From assembly GCA_050942875.1 (NCBI GenBank), contig JBMNOD010000028.1, positions 1 to 40,414 on the forward strand: a DNA stretch of 40,414 nucleotides, in the 5' to 3' direction. The position numbers and the translations under genes are program-made. Positions 8,036 through 18,035 of this stretch are shown here, piece by piece. Numbering within the stretch: position 1 is the first letter of the stretch; every line of letters begins with the position of its first letter. The notes under the pieces are model-generated. The model searched no databases. It was not told the DNA's origin and worked only from the letters and a program-made list of their open reading frames with translations. The stretch is from JAAZAI01 sp050942875 (GTDB lineage Bacteria > Verrucomicrobiota > Kiritimatiellia > RFP12 > UBA3636).

Positions 8036-9889
8036 ATGACAACCGTCTCTTCCGTAATCAAAATGCTTGCGAGCCGCCTTCGCAAAGGCCTTCGCAAAGG
8101 AAGGTTGTTGCGCGAAATCATTTCCGACGACTTGGAAATCGTCGGGAAGCCAGGGGCGCAGAGGGCGGTTGCCATGGCGATCGTGATGTTGGTCGCCGCG
8201 CAAATGGCCGTCCGGGGGGAACCCCTGTCGAAGCTGGTCGTTCAGGACTTCGAAGAAGGGTCGTCGGCGCCCAAGGTCTGGGTGGTGAACATCCCCAACG
8301 AGAACGCCTCCGTCGAATTGTCGTCCGAACAGGCCGCCAGCGGCAAGCAGAGCCTGAAATTGCATTACCACTTCACAGGCGACGGGCAGTATCTGGGCAT
8401 CCCGCTGCAAGTGAACATCCTCGATCTCACGGGTCTCGCATTCCAGGTTTTTGGCGATGCCTCCGGCTCGACCCTTGGCGTCGAAATGTTGGACGGATCC
8501 GGCGAAACGCACAAGTACAATCTCGGCACGGTCGATTTCCGGGGATGGAAGGAAATCGCCTTCCCGGCGGATGCCGGACACGAAACGTGGGCCGGCGATC
8601 AAAACGGACGCATCGATTTTCCCGTCAAGGGAATCGTCTTGATCGTCGGCACGCCGCGCCGGGATCTGGAGAGCGACCTCTATTTCGACGCGGTGTCGGT
8701 GAGCACCGACAAGACCGTCGCGGAGGCGCTGGGCTTGCAAATCGCGGTCGCGTCGCCCGCGTACGGCGCCGACATCCGGGGCAATACGCCCGTCAAGGTC
8801 GTCGCGCCCGGTCTCAAGAGCGTGACGGTGAAATGCTGGCAGGGAGGCTCCGGCTTCGAACGCGATTCTGTGGTGGGCGAATTTCCGCTCAACGCAGAGG
8901 GCAGGGGCTCGTTCGTCTTCCCGGCGGACCAGTATCCACGCGGCCCCATCACCGTGCGCATCAGCGGAAAAGTCGGCGCCGTCTCCGACACCTGCCACCT
9001 CCAGCTCTACAACTCAGGCGGCATATCGTGGAAGGAGGGCATGCCGGAATCGCCTCCCCCGGCCGCAAAAGGCATGAAGCTCGTTTTCGCCGACGACTTC
9101 AACGGCCCGCTTTCCATCGGGGAAGCGCCCACGGACACGTATTACGACCACAAGCCGCCGCGCGGGCACCAGGATTTCAGCTCCATCCCCTTCACCAGCC
9201 ACAGTGCGCCCAACACGCCGTTTGCCCAGAAGGGCGGCTACCTGCGCATTCGCGCCAGCGAGAAGGTGGGAAGCGCCGGGCTGATCTCCTCGATCAAGCC
9301 CGACGGAAGCGGGGTCAAGGCGTCGGCCCCCTGCTATTTCGAGTGCCGCTTCATCGGCCCCAATGCCATCGGCAGTTGGCCCGCCTTTTGGCTGATGACC
9401 GACTACATGACCGACTACTCGATCCTGGGCGACAAGACGCCGGTTGACGAACTGGACATCATCGAAGCCTATGGCGGCGAGGGGCCGGGGCGCCCCAATG
9501 CGGACGACAAGTACATGATCGCCCCGCACCGGTGGAACCAGGGCGACGAGGCGACGGCCATGGCGGACGCCGCCTATGCCAGCCTGAACAACCCCATCCA
9601 GATGCGCAAGTTCGGCATCCCCTCCACCTGGTTCGAGGCGTTTCACGTCTATGCCTGCAAAATCACGGAGACGGACACCATCTACTACTGCGACGATGTT
9701 GAAGTCGCCCGGCATGCGACCTTCCCGGTCAGCAAGGCCAAGCCGCACTTCTTCATGGTCAACCTGGCGACGGGCGGCGGCTGGCCGGTCGACCTGTCTC
9801 GCTACGACGGCCGGGCCGACATGTACGTGGACTACATCCGCGTGTACCAGGGCGGCAGTTCAAAAGACACGACAGGAGGCGGCAAATGA
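8036..9889 (+). CDS. Secreted glycoside hydrolase family 16 with N-terminal beta-sandwich domain
   Basis: 617 residues. The catalytic motif is DELDIIEAYGGE: Glu472 (nucleophile), Asp474 and Glu477 (acid/base) match the family's E-x-D-x-x-E. The C-terminus MYVDYIRVYQ is the usual final strand of GH16. A carbohydrate-binding-like beta-sandwich (about 65-225, VVQDFEEG to DLYFDAVSV) and an Ig-like segment precede the catalytic domain (about 340-605). GH16 enzymes cut beta-1,3/1,4-glucans or galactans; the substrate cannot be told here. The start is oddly far upstream of the hydrophobic segment (MAIVMLVAAQMAV, near residue 47), but GAGGAAAGGG lies just before this ATG. An alternative start near 8174 would give a normal signal peptide. 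The stop overlaps the next start as ATGA. Confidence 0.88.
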   Translation: MTTVSSVIKMLASRLRKGLRKGRLLREIISDDLEIVGKPGAQRAVAMAIVMLVAAQMAVRGEPLSKLVVQDFEEGSSAPKVWVVNIPNENASVELSSEQAASGKQSLKLHYHFTGDGQYLGIPLQVNILDLTGLAFQVFGDASGSTLGVEMLDGSGETHKYNLGTVDFRGWKEIAFPADAGHETWAGDQNGRIDFPVKGIVLIVGTPRRDLESDLYFDAVSVSTDKTVAEALGLQIAVASPAYGADIRGNTPVKVVAPGLKSVTVKCWQGGSGFERDSVVGEFPLNAEGRGSFVFPADQYPRGPITVRISGKVGAVSDTCHLQLYNSGGISWKEGMPESPPPAAKGMKLVFADDFNGPLSIGEAPTDTYYDHKPPRGHQDFSSIPFTSHSAPNTPFAQKGGYLRIRASEKVGSAGLISSIKPDGSGVKASAPCYFECRFIGPNAIGSWPAFWLMTDYMTDYSILGDKTPVDELDIIEAYGGEGPGRPNADDKYMIAPHRWNQGDEATAMADAAYASLNNPIQMRKFGIPSTWFEAFHVYACKITETDTIYYCDDVEVARHATFPVSKAKPHFFMVNLATGGGWPVDLSRYDGRADMYVDYIRVYQGGSSKDTTGGGK

Positions 9890-10941
9890 CCTGCAAACGA
9901 CTCATCTGCTCCCGCCATGGCGTGATCGAAATGGCGGCGTACGACATCCCCGACGCACTCGGCGAACGCCAGATCCTCGTGCGCAACACCCACGGCGCGG
10001 AGAAGCACGGCACCATGGAGGCGTTCGTGCACCAGCACGGGAACTCCCGCGGCGGCTGGGACGGTCGGCACAACATGCACACGCCCGGCCAGGGCATCGT
10101 ATGGAACTATCCGATTCCCCTCGGCAACATGCAGGTCGGCATTGTCGAAAAAGTCGGGGCGAAGGTCGCACGCTACGCAGTCGGAGACCGCTTGGTGGGC
10201 TTTCGTGGTTTCGAGCCCTATTCCGTCTATGACGAGCAGGAAGGATGGCCCATTGGCGAGGACGTCAACTGGAAGTCCGCCACCTGCCTGGATCCGGCCA
10301 GCTTCGCCTTCAGCGCCTTGCGCGACGCCCAGGTGCGCATCGGGGACGACGTCGCGATCTTCGGCCTCGGCGCCATCGGCATGTGCGCGATTGCCTTGGC
10401 CAAACAAGCTGGATGCGCCAAAATCATCGCGATCGATCCGGTCGCCTCGCGCCGTGAAACGGCTCTCGAAATGGGCGCCGACTCCGTGATCGATCCGACC
10501 GGCGTCGACTGCGGATTGCGCATCCGCGAGCTGACCGGCATGCGGGGGACGGATGTCGTCATCGAGTATTCGGGCAGCGTCCAGGCGCTCAACGCCGCGA
10601 TTCGCGGCGTGGCCTTCGGCGGGACGATCGCCTGCGGCGCATTTCCCGCCCCCTTCCCCGCCGGGCTCGACCTGGGCGGCGAAGCGCACATGAACCGCCT
10701 CGACATCGTCTTCACCCGCGCAATTTCCGACCCCAATCGCGACCACCCCCGCTGGGACGGCGCCCGCGTGCTCGACACCGTCATGCAGATGATTCTCGAT
10801 GGCAAAATCAACGGCGACCTGATTGTCGGGCCCGTCGTCCCGTTCGGCGACGACCTGGACAAAGTCTATCCCGGCGTCGTCGCCGACCGGGAGGGCGGCA
10901 TCAAGATGGGCGTCGCCTACGGCCAGCCGCCAAAACCATGA
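9886..10941 (+). CDS. MDR-family (alcohol/sugar) dehydrogenase
   Basis: 351 residues of the medium-chain dehydrogenase superfamily. The groES-like N-terminus contains VGDRLVGF. The Rossmann fold has GLGAIG at 160-165 and Asp184 at the end of strand 2 (IIAIDPVASRR), which favours NAD over NADP. The four-Cys structural-zinc loop is absent and the usual Cys-x-x-Cys-G-x-D zinc ligand region reads NTHGAEKHGTME, so zinc use is doubtful or altered. It overlaps the GH16 gene by 4 bases (ATGA), implying coupled expression and a role in oxidising a sugar released from the polysaccharide. The exact substrate is unknown. Confidence 0.8.
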   Translation: MTCKRLICSRHGVIEMAAYDIPDALGERQILVRNTHGAEKHGTMEAFVHQHGNSRGGWDGRHNMHTPGQGIVWNYPIPLGNMQVGIVEKVGAKVARYAVGDRLVGFRGFEPYSVYDEQEGWPIGEDVNWKSATCLDPASFAFSALRDAQVRIGDDVAIFGLGAIGMCAIALAKQAGCAKIIAIDPVASRRETALEMGADSVIDPTGVDCGLRIRELTGMRGTDVVIEYSGSVQALNAAIRGVAFGGTIACGAFPAPFPAGLDLGGEAHMNRLDIVFTRAISDPNRDHPRWDGARVLDTVMQMILDGKINGDLIVGPVVPFGDDLDKVYPGVVADREGGIKMGVAYGQPPKP

Positions 10942-10982
10942 AACGGAACCCGCAATCGTTCGCAAATTGAAAGGACTTCGCC

Positions 10983-11807
10983 ATGCCACTGAAACAATGC
11001 GTCGTGCTGCCGACTGTCAACCCGAAGATGGACCTCGCGGTCGACGCCCTTGACGAGCTCAAGGCGATCGGCTTCAAGGCGATCGAAATCTGGGGGCGCG
11101 AGCCCGGCTACGAGGCGGTCTTCGAGGCCGCCCGGTCAAAGGGCTTCGTCATCGCCAGCATGGTGGGGCACGAACACGCGAACGAAGCGGAAGGCGGCCA
11201 CGCCGAAGGCTTTTCGCGCCGCAGGAACCACGAGCGCCTCGAAGCGGAGCTTCGCGAATCCATCGACATCGCCGTCCGCTGGGGCATGCCCGGCATCATC
11301 ACGCTGAGCGGTCGCCGCAACCCCGGCGAGTCGGACGACGAGGCGATGCGGATCTGCGCCGAAGGGCTGCGCCGCATTGCGCCGTATGCCGAGGAAAAGG
11401 GCGTCAACCTGAACATGGAGCTGCTGAATTCGACCCTCGACCATCCCCACTACCTGTGCGACCGCACCGACTGGGCCATCGGCCTCTGCGAGCTCGTCGA
11501 CAGCCCGCGGGTGAAGATCCTCTACGACATCTACCACATGCAGATCATGGAGGGGAACCTCTGCTCCCGCATTCGAAAAGCGGCCCGGTGGATCGGCCAT
11601 TTCCACACCGCCGGCGTGCCGGGCCGCCACGAACTCGACGACGAGCAGGAAATCAACTATCCGGGCGTCTGCCGCGCGATCAACGCCACCGGCTACGATC
11701 TTTTCCTGGGACATGAGTTCTTCGCCAAAGGCGATCCTCTCGACGCCCTGCGGCAGGCATACGACCAATGCAATGTCCAAGGCGGGTCGGACGAACATCG
11801 ATTTTGA
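10983..11807 (+). CDS. TIM-barrel sugar isomerase/epimerase (hydroxypyruvate isomerase-like)
   Basis: 274 residues of the AP-endonuclease-2/xylose-isomerase-like fold. Likely metal ligands and catalytic residues are Glu146 (NLNMELLNS), Asp182 and His185 (YDIYHMQ), His208 (GHFHTAGVPGRHELD) and Glu245 (GHEF). The HTAGVPGRHELD segment is typical of hydroxypyruvate isomerase-like proteins, but that family also includes many sugar epimerases, so the substrate stays open. AAAGGA lies 8 bases before the ATG. It follows the dehydrogenase by 41 bases in the same operon, consistent with consecutive steps in one sugar pathway. Confidence 0.8.
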   Translation: MPLKQCVVLPTVNPKMDLAVDALDELKAIGFKAIEIWGREPGYEAVFEAARSKGFVIASMVGHEHANEAEGGHAEGFSRRRNHERLEAELRESIDIAVRWGMPGIITLSGRRNPGESDDEAMRICAEGLRRIAPYAEEKGVNLNMELLNSTLDHPHYLCDRTDWAIGLCELVDSPRVKILYDIYHMQIMEGNLCSRIRKAARWIGHFHTAGVPGRHELDDEQEINYPGVCRAINATGYDLFLGHEFFAKGDPLDALRQAYDQCNVQGGSDEHRF

Positions 11808-11886
11808 CGGCATGCGTTCTGCCGTCTCACTTACAACACAAAACAAGAAGCGGCCCTGCGGAACGCGCAGGACCCGGAGGCTCACC

Positions 11887-14763
11887 ATGAATGCGAAATT
11901 CAGAAAAAACGAAAGTCATGGCCACATTCTCCAACGCCTGCGCGCGCCGGTTGTGGTCGCGGTCGGCTTGCTGGTCCTGACGTCAGCCCGAGCCGACACG
12001 GTCATCGTCCAGGACACGTTCTATTACGACGGCTGGCTCGAGCGAATCACCAACACGGTGCCGGACATCGCGAACCTGCCCAGCAACGCCTGGGTCGCGG
12101 TGGGGCGCTGGGGATGGGAAGATCCCTTCATTCCCGGTTCCGGCTGGAACTGGTGGCCACAGCACACCGCCTATCTCGAGCATGTGCTGACCAGCATCAG
12201 CATTGCGCTGGGCGACTACAACACGGGCCGGTTGAGACTGTCGGCGGACGTCGCCATCGCGAACCTTTCAGCCGTGGAGGGCGTCGCCTTGGGGTTCCGC
12301 TCGACGGCTCCGGCCCATGGGATCGAGTTCGGCACCGACCCGCGGCTGGCCTTCACGGGGCTGCGAGTCAACGGCGAGGGCGTGATCACGCTCGTGGTGA
12401 ATGGCGTCGCGCAGCCCGGAACGGCGTCCGTTGGCTCGCTGACGGATCAACACTACTACCCGTTCTCATACGATGTGGACACCGCAAGCGGGGACGTTTT
12501 CAACATCCAATTCAACGGCAGCTACGTGCCGGATTTCACCACGGACGGCTTCACCGAAGCCGCGACCGAGCACGCGTCGTTCATGACCGGCGAGGGCGCC
12601 AGCGGCGCGGTCGACAACTTCACCGTGACCTCCATCGACCCGGCGTCGGCGCCGCCCGTGGTGGACAACGCCAACGGCGCCACGTCGGTCGCCGGCACCG
12701 GGGCGACGCTCAACGGCACGCTGATCAGCGGCGGCCCGGCCGACGTCTACATCTGCTACGGCACGGATCCGGACAACTGGTCCCACACCAATTCCCTCGG
12801 TTCGTGCCAGGACGGCCTGTTTTCGACGTCGATATCGGGGTTGAGCCTCTCCACCGTCTATTACTACCGCGCCTTCGCATCGAACGCCTTCGGTTCGGCC
12901 TGGGCGGCCGCGGCGACGAATTTTCTGTCCGGCGCCCAAAGCTACACCTGGACGGGATTGGCCGGCAACGGCTGCTGGAACGACGCCGCAAACTGGGATC
13001 CCGACACCGGGTTCCCGAACAACGCCCGGGAAACGGCCGTCTTCGCCTGCTCGGACGCCACGCCGAACACCACCGTCCATCTGAACCAGCCAATCATCAC
13101 GGTGGGCGAAATCAGAATGACGCCCGGCGCCACGCCGTCAACGGGATTCACCATCGCCGCCAACGGCGAGGGCCAGGCGCTTGTGCTCGACAATGGCGCG
13201 GAGCCGGCCTGCCTCAGGGTGCTCGGCGGCGCCGCCGCAGGGGGCGCCATCAGCGCCCCCGTGGTCCTGAACAGCGATGTCGAAGTGTACACGCTGACGG
13301 CGGGCAACAACTACGCGCTGACCTTCCAGGGGCCCGTCGCCGGCCCCGGCGGCATCATCGCGAAGTCCGGCCGCATCGGCTTCGACCCGCTCGTGGACAC
13401 GACCTACGCCATCTCGCTCACCGGGATCAAGAGCGGCGGCGCGCTCTGGAAACGCGGCACGAAGACCGCCACGTTCACCGGCTCCAGCAGCGTGCGGCTG
13501 TCCGGCGACCAGAACGGAATCGGCACCATCGGCGAGGGCGGCGCGCTCGTCGTCTCGGGCGGGACCTTCACGAACCCGAGCACCTCCGGGCCGAAGAACC
13601 TCTTCTCCACGGCCGGCGCCAACGCCCTCGTCGTGACCAATGGCGGCCAGTTGGTCTACACCACGGACGACAGCAGCTACAAGGCGGTGAACTTCCGTGC
13701 CGCGGACAACACGGTCGTCGTCTCCGGCGAGGGCTCCTGGCTGAACCTGAACAACAGCGGGATACGGCTCGACAGCAGCGGCGGGCGGCTGGTCGTCGCC
13801 GAAGGCGCGCAGGTGACTGGCGGATTGGGCCACATCGGCTGGTTCAGCTCGAACAACACCGTGCTGATCGCCGGCGCGAACTCCCTCTGGGATCTGAACA
13901 ATGCCTCCCTGTGCATGGGCGTGGGCTCCTCCGCAGCCAGCAACGCGCTGATCATCGCCGACGGCGGCATTGTCCGGAACGCCTTCCTCTGGATGGGCTA
14001 CTCGTACTGGAACGAGGGCGGCGGCTCGTACAACCGCCTCGTCGTGACCAACGGCGGCAAGTTCCTCTCCGGCAAGGGCGACGACTGGGGCTGGGGCTCC
14101 TGCGTCGGCGTGTCCGGACAGGGGGATCCAAGCAACCCCGTCTACAAGGCGCATGACAACACCGCGCTCGTCGCGGGCGAGGGTTCGCTCTGGGATCTCC
14201 AGGAGAGGAACCTCTGCATCGGCCTCGTCAACCACAGCATGGACACCGGCGGATGGAACCGGGTCTCCGCCGAAGCCGGCGGCGTGATCACAAACGTCAA
14301 CACGCTCCATGTCGGCCGCACCCTCCGCGACGGAACGCCCCAGGGCGTGTCCATCGGAAACGCCCTGGCCGTCGCCGACGGCGGCGCCGTCTCGGCGTCG
14401 TCCGTCGTCGTGGGCGACGTCAACGCCACCGGAAACGCCGTGGTGCTGGACGGCGGCAGCTTGAACACGGCCGCCCTGGCCGTCTCCGCCGGAAACAGCA
14501 TCGCGCCCGTGATCGACGAAGACGGGCTTGCGCCGATCACGGTCTCCGGAACGGCGACGTTCGAAGCGGGCAGCCTCGTCTGCCCGACGCCGCTCAAGGA
14601 CAGCCCGCTTGGCGTCTACACGCTGGTCGTCGCCGACGCCATCGTCGACAACGGTCTGGCGCTCGATCCCGCCGCCAATGAAGACTCGTGGCGCCTCGTC
14701 GTTGACGAAACGTCGGTTGTACTCAAGCACATGCTTCCGAACACGCTTGTGATCCTGCACTGA
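11887..14763 (+). CDS. Large secreted beta-solenoid surface protein
   Basis: 958 residues. A signal peptide (VVVAVGLLVLTSARA) precedes DTVIVQDTFYYDGW. A LamG-like region (about 40-245) is followed by a fibronectin-III-like domain (about 255-345) and a YTWTGLAGNGCWNDAANWD segment typical of autotransporter-associated beta-strand repeat proteins. The C-terminal half has irregular solenoid repeats, including three copies of a G-x-x-S-x-W-x-L element (GEGSWLNL, GANSLWDL, GEGSLWDL). No beta-barrel translocator is visible. The protein ends NTLVILH, resembling the tails of three other large proteins here. GGAGG lies before the chosen ATG; longer in-frame starts fall inside the previous gene. Confidence 0.75.
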   Translation: MNAKFRKNESHGHILQRLRAPVVVAVGLLVLTSARADTVIVQDTFYYDGWLERITNTVPDIANLPSNAWVAVGRWGWEDPFIPGSGWNWWPQHTAYLEHVLTSISIALGDYNTGRLRLSADVAIANLSAVEGVALGFRSTAPAHGIEFGTDPRLAFTGLRVNGEGVITLVVNGVAQPGTASVGSLTDQHYYPFSYDVDTASGDVFNIQFNGSYVPDFTTDGFTEAATEHASFMTGEGASGAVDNFTVTSIDPASAPPVVDNANGATSVAGTGATLNGTLISGGPADVYICYGTDPDNWSHTNSLGSCQDGLFSTSISGLSLSTVYYYRAFASNAFGSAWAAAATNFLSGAQSYTWTGLAGNGCWNDAANWDPDTGFPNNARETAVFACSDATPNTTVHLNQPIITVGEIRMTPGATPSTGFTIAANGEGQALVLDNGAEPACLRVLGGAAAGGAISAPVVLNSDVEVYTLTAGNNYALTFQGPVAGPGGIIAKSGRIGFDPLVDTTYAISLTGIKSGGALWKRGTKTATFTGSSSVRLSGDQNGIGTIGEGGALVVSGGTFTNPSTSGPKNLFSTAGANALVVTNGGQLVYTTDDSSYKAVNFRAADNTVVVSGEGSWLNLNNSGIRLDSSGGRLVVAEGAQVTGGLGHIGWFSSNNTVLIAGANSLWDLNNASLCMGVGSSAASNALIIADGGIVRNAFLWMGYSYWNEGGGSYNRLVVTNGGKFLSGKGDDWGWGSCVGVSGQGDPSNPVYKAHDNTALVAGEGSLWDLQERNLCIGLVNHSMDTGGWNRVSAEAGGVITNVNTLHVGRTLRDGTPQGVSIGNALAVADGGAVSASSVVVGDVNATGNAVVLDGGSLNTAALAVSAGNSIAPVIDEDGLAPITVSGTATFEAGSLVCPTPLKDSPLGVYTLVVADAIVDNGLALDPAANEDSWRLVVDETSVVLKHMLPNTLVILH

Positions 14764-14821
14764 ACCCGTCCGCGCCTCCCGTGCTTTCCGCGGACCCGAA
14801 AAACCCTCCTCCACGGAAAGC

Positions 14822-17800
14822 ATGGAAACGAACATGATGAAACACACACGACACATGCGACTGAAAGCGGGATTCCTTGCGGCGATCCTGTGTGTCCCAA
14901 GTCCATGGACGCCCCCGTCCCAGGCCGCGATCCCGCGGGTCATCTTCGATTCGGACCTGTCCAGCGACTGGGACGACGTGGGCGATTTCGCCACGCTGCA
15001 CGGACTGGCCAGCCTGGGCGAGTGCGAGATCATCGGCATGGGCGTCTCCTCCATCAACGGCGGCGCCGCCCTGTGCATGGATGCGATGAACACCTGGTAC
15101 GGCAAGCCCGACATCCCCATCGGCGTCCGCCCGGACGTCGGCGGGATCGGGGGCTACCCGGGCATCATCGCCTCCGAATATCCCCACGGCCCTGAAACGA
15201 CGCCGCGGGAATTCCCCTTGGCGGCGACGCTCTATCGGCAGTTGCTGGCCTCGTCGCCGGACAAGAGCGTCATCATCGTCACGGTCGGATACCTGAACAA
15301 CCTGGAAGCCCTGCTGAAGTCCGCTCCCGACGATGCCAGCGACCTCGACGGCATGACCCTCGTCAGGCAAAAGGTCAAGTTCTGGGCCTGCGCGGGCGGC
15401 GCCTTCCCCAGCGGCGGGGAATTCAACTTCGCGGTCGAGCCCGGCGCCGCCTGCTACGTGGTCAACAACTGGCCCACGGCGGTGACCTACACGCCCTATC
15501 ACATGGGGCACGACTACATGACCTGCGGACGGCTCCCCCAGTTGCCGTTGGACAATCCCATCCGCCGGGTCTACGTGGACATTGAAAACAGCTATCCCTA
15601 CCCCTCCTGGGGCCAGACCGCCATCTACCAGGCCATCCGCGGCCACGGCGCCTTTTGGAGCGCCGTCGACACCGGCCGCAACAACGCCAACCCGGACGGG
15701 ACGAACTATTGGACGCCGACGCCGGATCCAACGGGCGAGGACGACCAGGCGTATCTGGTGGGGCGCGCCCGCACGCCCGTGCGGGACGGCATCGATGCGC
15801 TGATCATGCTCGCGCCAAACAACGGCGCGCCGAGCAGACCGGGCGAACCCACCGACGTGCGGGCCACCGTCGCGTCGAGCAGCCGAATCGACCTGCAATG
15901 GACCGACAACGCCTTCAACGAGACCGGCTTCGTCGTCGAACGCCGCGTCAACGGCGCCTACACCCCGATCGGCACGACGGCGGCGAACGTCACGCAGCAT
16001 GCCGCCACAGGGCTTTCCACCACGGCCAACCAGTCCTTCCGCGTCAAGGCGCGCAACGACGTCGGCGACTCGCGCTACGGCACCGTGTGGGTCTACAGCG
16101 GATGGACGGAAACCAACTTTCAAGACCCCGCCCAACTGCCCGTCTACCACTACGAGCAGAGCAGCCGGCTCAGGACGAACCTGGCGGGCGGTCCCGACCA
16201 TGTCACCGTGAACGACGATTCAACGCATGGCCAGACCCTGATGATCGACGTGGACACGATCGCGACGTCCCCGCAGGGCAACCTCTACGTCTACTTCTTC
16301 TACCAGAATCCCGAAAACTGGTATCGGCTCAACGTCGGCGTGGACACCTGCACGTTCGAGAAACGCGTCGCTGGCGCAACCAGCCCGATCGGAGCGGCGG
16401 CGGCGAACCTCGCGGGCGGCAACGCGAGCCTGCGCCCCTGGAGGATCGAGGCGACGCCCGAGGGGGCGTTGACGTTCATCGACGAAGGCGTCCCGATCCT
16501 CGACGTCATGGACACGCCGAGTTTCAGCGGCGGCAGGATCGGCCTTGGCGGTGCGGGCCGCAGCCCCGTCTGGGAGAACTTCCGTTTCGACACGACGCCC
16601 GGCGGCCCTCCGCTCGAGTCGCCGCCCCTCCCCCCGAGCGGGATCGTCGCCGTCCCCGGCGACGGCGAGGTGGCGCTGGCGTGGCGGCGCATGCACACCG
16701 CCACGGGCTACCGGGTGAAATGGAGCCTCGACCCCCTCGGCCCCTTTGCCGATCTGGCCACCGTCGCCGAACCCGCCTTCACCCACACGTCGCTCGCCAA
16801 CGGCACGAAAGTCCACTACGTGATCACGGCCACCAACGCCGTCGGCGAAAGCCAGATCTCGAAGCGCGCCCACGGCACGCCCTTCCCGGTCGGCAGCGGC
16901 CCCGGCGGTTCCACCATCATCGGGACTCCCGGCTCGTTTGGCGACCACGACAACACCATCCAAAAGGTCTTCGACGGCAACCTGGCGACGATCTTCGACG
17001 CGCCCGTCGCCACGGGCGCCTGGGTGGGGCTGGACTACGGCACCGCGCGCGTCTTCACGCAAATCCAATTCGCCCCGAGCCCCTACCACCCCGCACGCAT
17101 GATCGGCGGCGTCTTCCAAGGCGCCAACACCGCGGACTTCAGCGATGCCGCGACGCTGTTCACCGTCACGAACACCCCGACGACGGGCAGCATGACCACG
17201 CAGAACATCGACAACGCCACGCCGTTCCGCTACGTGCGCTACCTCGGCCCGGAACACGGCTTCTGCAACATCGCCGAGATGGACGTCGTCACCGCCGACA
17301 GCGGCGACGACGGCGGAGGCGACAATGGCGACAACCCAGACGGCGGTCTTGATCCGCTCATCGCCTGGACGGCGATCATCCACGACGGCGGAGGCAGTTG
17401 GGGCGGATCGTCCAGCACCGCCGACAAGGCCTTTGACGGCGACACCGCCACGTTCTACGATCCAGCGCAAGGGCTCGGCGGCTACACCGGCATCGACGTC
17501 GGCGCCGGCAGCAACGCCACGGTCACCGCGATCCGCTACTATGCCCGCCAGGGCTGGGCGCAGCGGATGATCGGCGGGACGTTCGAAGGCTCGAACGACC
17601 CGACCGACGGCTACGTCGCGCTGGCAACCGTGAGCAGCGCTTCGGATGCGGACTGGACGACCCTGATCATCTCCGACGCCGCTCCCTGCCGCTACCTGCG
17701 TTTCCGGAGCGCCGCGGACGCCTGGTGCAATGTCGCCGAAATCGAGTTCCGCGGCACCTGCGGCGCCTCGGGCCCGTCGGCGCCATCGCCGATCGTGCTG

Positions 17801-18019
17801 AATCAAGCGACACATCTGCCCGGCAACGCCTTCCGACTCAGCTTTGCCGGTCAGCCTGGCGCCAGCTTCACCGTGCTGGCCAGCACCAATCTGGCGCTGC
17901 CGCTGGAGTTCTGGCCACCGCTCGGCACTCCCGTTGAAAACCCCGCCGGGCACTACCAGTTCGGCGACCTTCAGGCCACGAACATTCCTCACCGTTTCTA
18001 CCGAGTCAAGTCGCCGTAG
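14822..18019 (+). CDS. Secreted nucleoside-hydrolase-like multidomain protein
   Basis: 1065 residues. After a signal peptide (about 1-36) comes a nucleoside-hydrolase-like domain (about 38-340) starting VIFDSDLSSDWDDVGD. Asp43, Asp45, Asp49, Asp51 and Asp52 resemble the calcium/ribose-binding Asp cluster, but spacing differs from the usual DTDPGxDD. Then follow a fibronectin III domain (about 343-415), a jelly-roll/LamG-like region (420-595), a second fibronectin III (605-690), two discoidin (F5/8 type C) domains (about 695-830 and 855-985), and a C-terminal domain ending HRFYRVKSP, common in Verrucomicrobiota secreted proteins. Discoidin domains usually bind sugars, so the catalytic domain may act on a glycan-linked ribose or another glycoside. 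Function not certain. Confidence 0.75.
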   Translation: METNMMKHTRHMRLKAGFLAAILCVPSPWTPPSQAAIPRVIFDSDLSSDWDDVGDFATLHGLASLGECEIIGMGVSSINGGAALCMDAMNTWYGKPDIPIGVRPDVGGIGGYPGIIASEYPHGPETTPREFPLAATLYRQLLASSPDKSVIIVTVGYLNNLEALLKSAPDDASDLDGMTLVRQKVKFWACAGGAFPSGGEFNFAVEPGAACYVVNNWPTAVTYTPYHMGHDYMTCGRLPQLPLDNPIRRVYVDIENSYPYPSWGQTAIYQAIRGHGAFWSAVDTGRNNANPDGTNYWTPTPDPTGEDDQAYLVGRARTPVRDGIDALIMLAPNNGAPSRPGEPTDVRATVASSSRIDLQWTDNAFNETGFVVERRVNGAYTPIGTTAANVTQHAATGLSTTANQSFRVKARNDVGDSRYGTVWVYSGWTETNFQDPAQLPVYHYEQSSRLRTNLAGGPDHVTVNDDSTHGQTLMIDVDTIATSPQGNLYVYFFYQNPENWYRLNVGVDTCTFEKRVAGATSPIGAAAANLAGGNASLRPWRIEATPEGALTFIDEGVPILDVMDTPSFSGGRIGLGGAGRSPVWENFRFDTTPGGPPLESPPLPPSGIVAVPGDGEVALAWRRMHTATGYRVKWSLDPLGPFADLATVAEPAFTHTSLANGTKVHYVITATNAVGESQISKRAHGTPFPVGSGPGGSTIIGTPGSFGDHDNTIQKVFDGNLATIFDAPVATGAWVGLDYGTARVFTQIQFAPSPYHPARMIGGVFQGANTADFSDAATLFTVTNTPTTGSMTTQNIDNATPFRYVRYLGPEHGFCNIAEMDVVTADSGDDGGGDNGDNPDGGLDPLIAWTAIIHDGGGSWGGSSSTADKAFDGDTATFYDPAQGLGGYTGIDVGAGSNATVTAIRYYARQGWAQRMIGGTFEGSNDPTDGYVALATVSSASDADWTTLIISDAAPCRYLRFRSAADAWCNVAEIEFRGTCGASGPSAPSPIVLNQATHLPGNAFRLSFAGQPGASFTVLASTNLALPLEFWPPLGTPVENPAGHYQFGDLQATNIPHRFYRVKSP

Positions 18020-18035
18020 CCACGAAAGCCCCAGG

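Noticed and set aside
7809..8042. 77-residue minus-strand reading frame before the GH16 gene
   Set aside because: It covers the GH16 promoter and operator, has no ribosome-binding site and resembles no protein.
11713..11886. Longer start for the 958-residue protein
   Set aside because: It would lie inside the isomerase gene in another frame and would bury the signal peptide; a GGAGG site precedes the ATG at 11887.
14764..14821. TCCGCG...CGCGGA hairpin between two surface genes as terminator
   Set aside because: No T-run follows on the plus strand and the next gene follows closely in the same direction.
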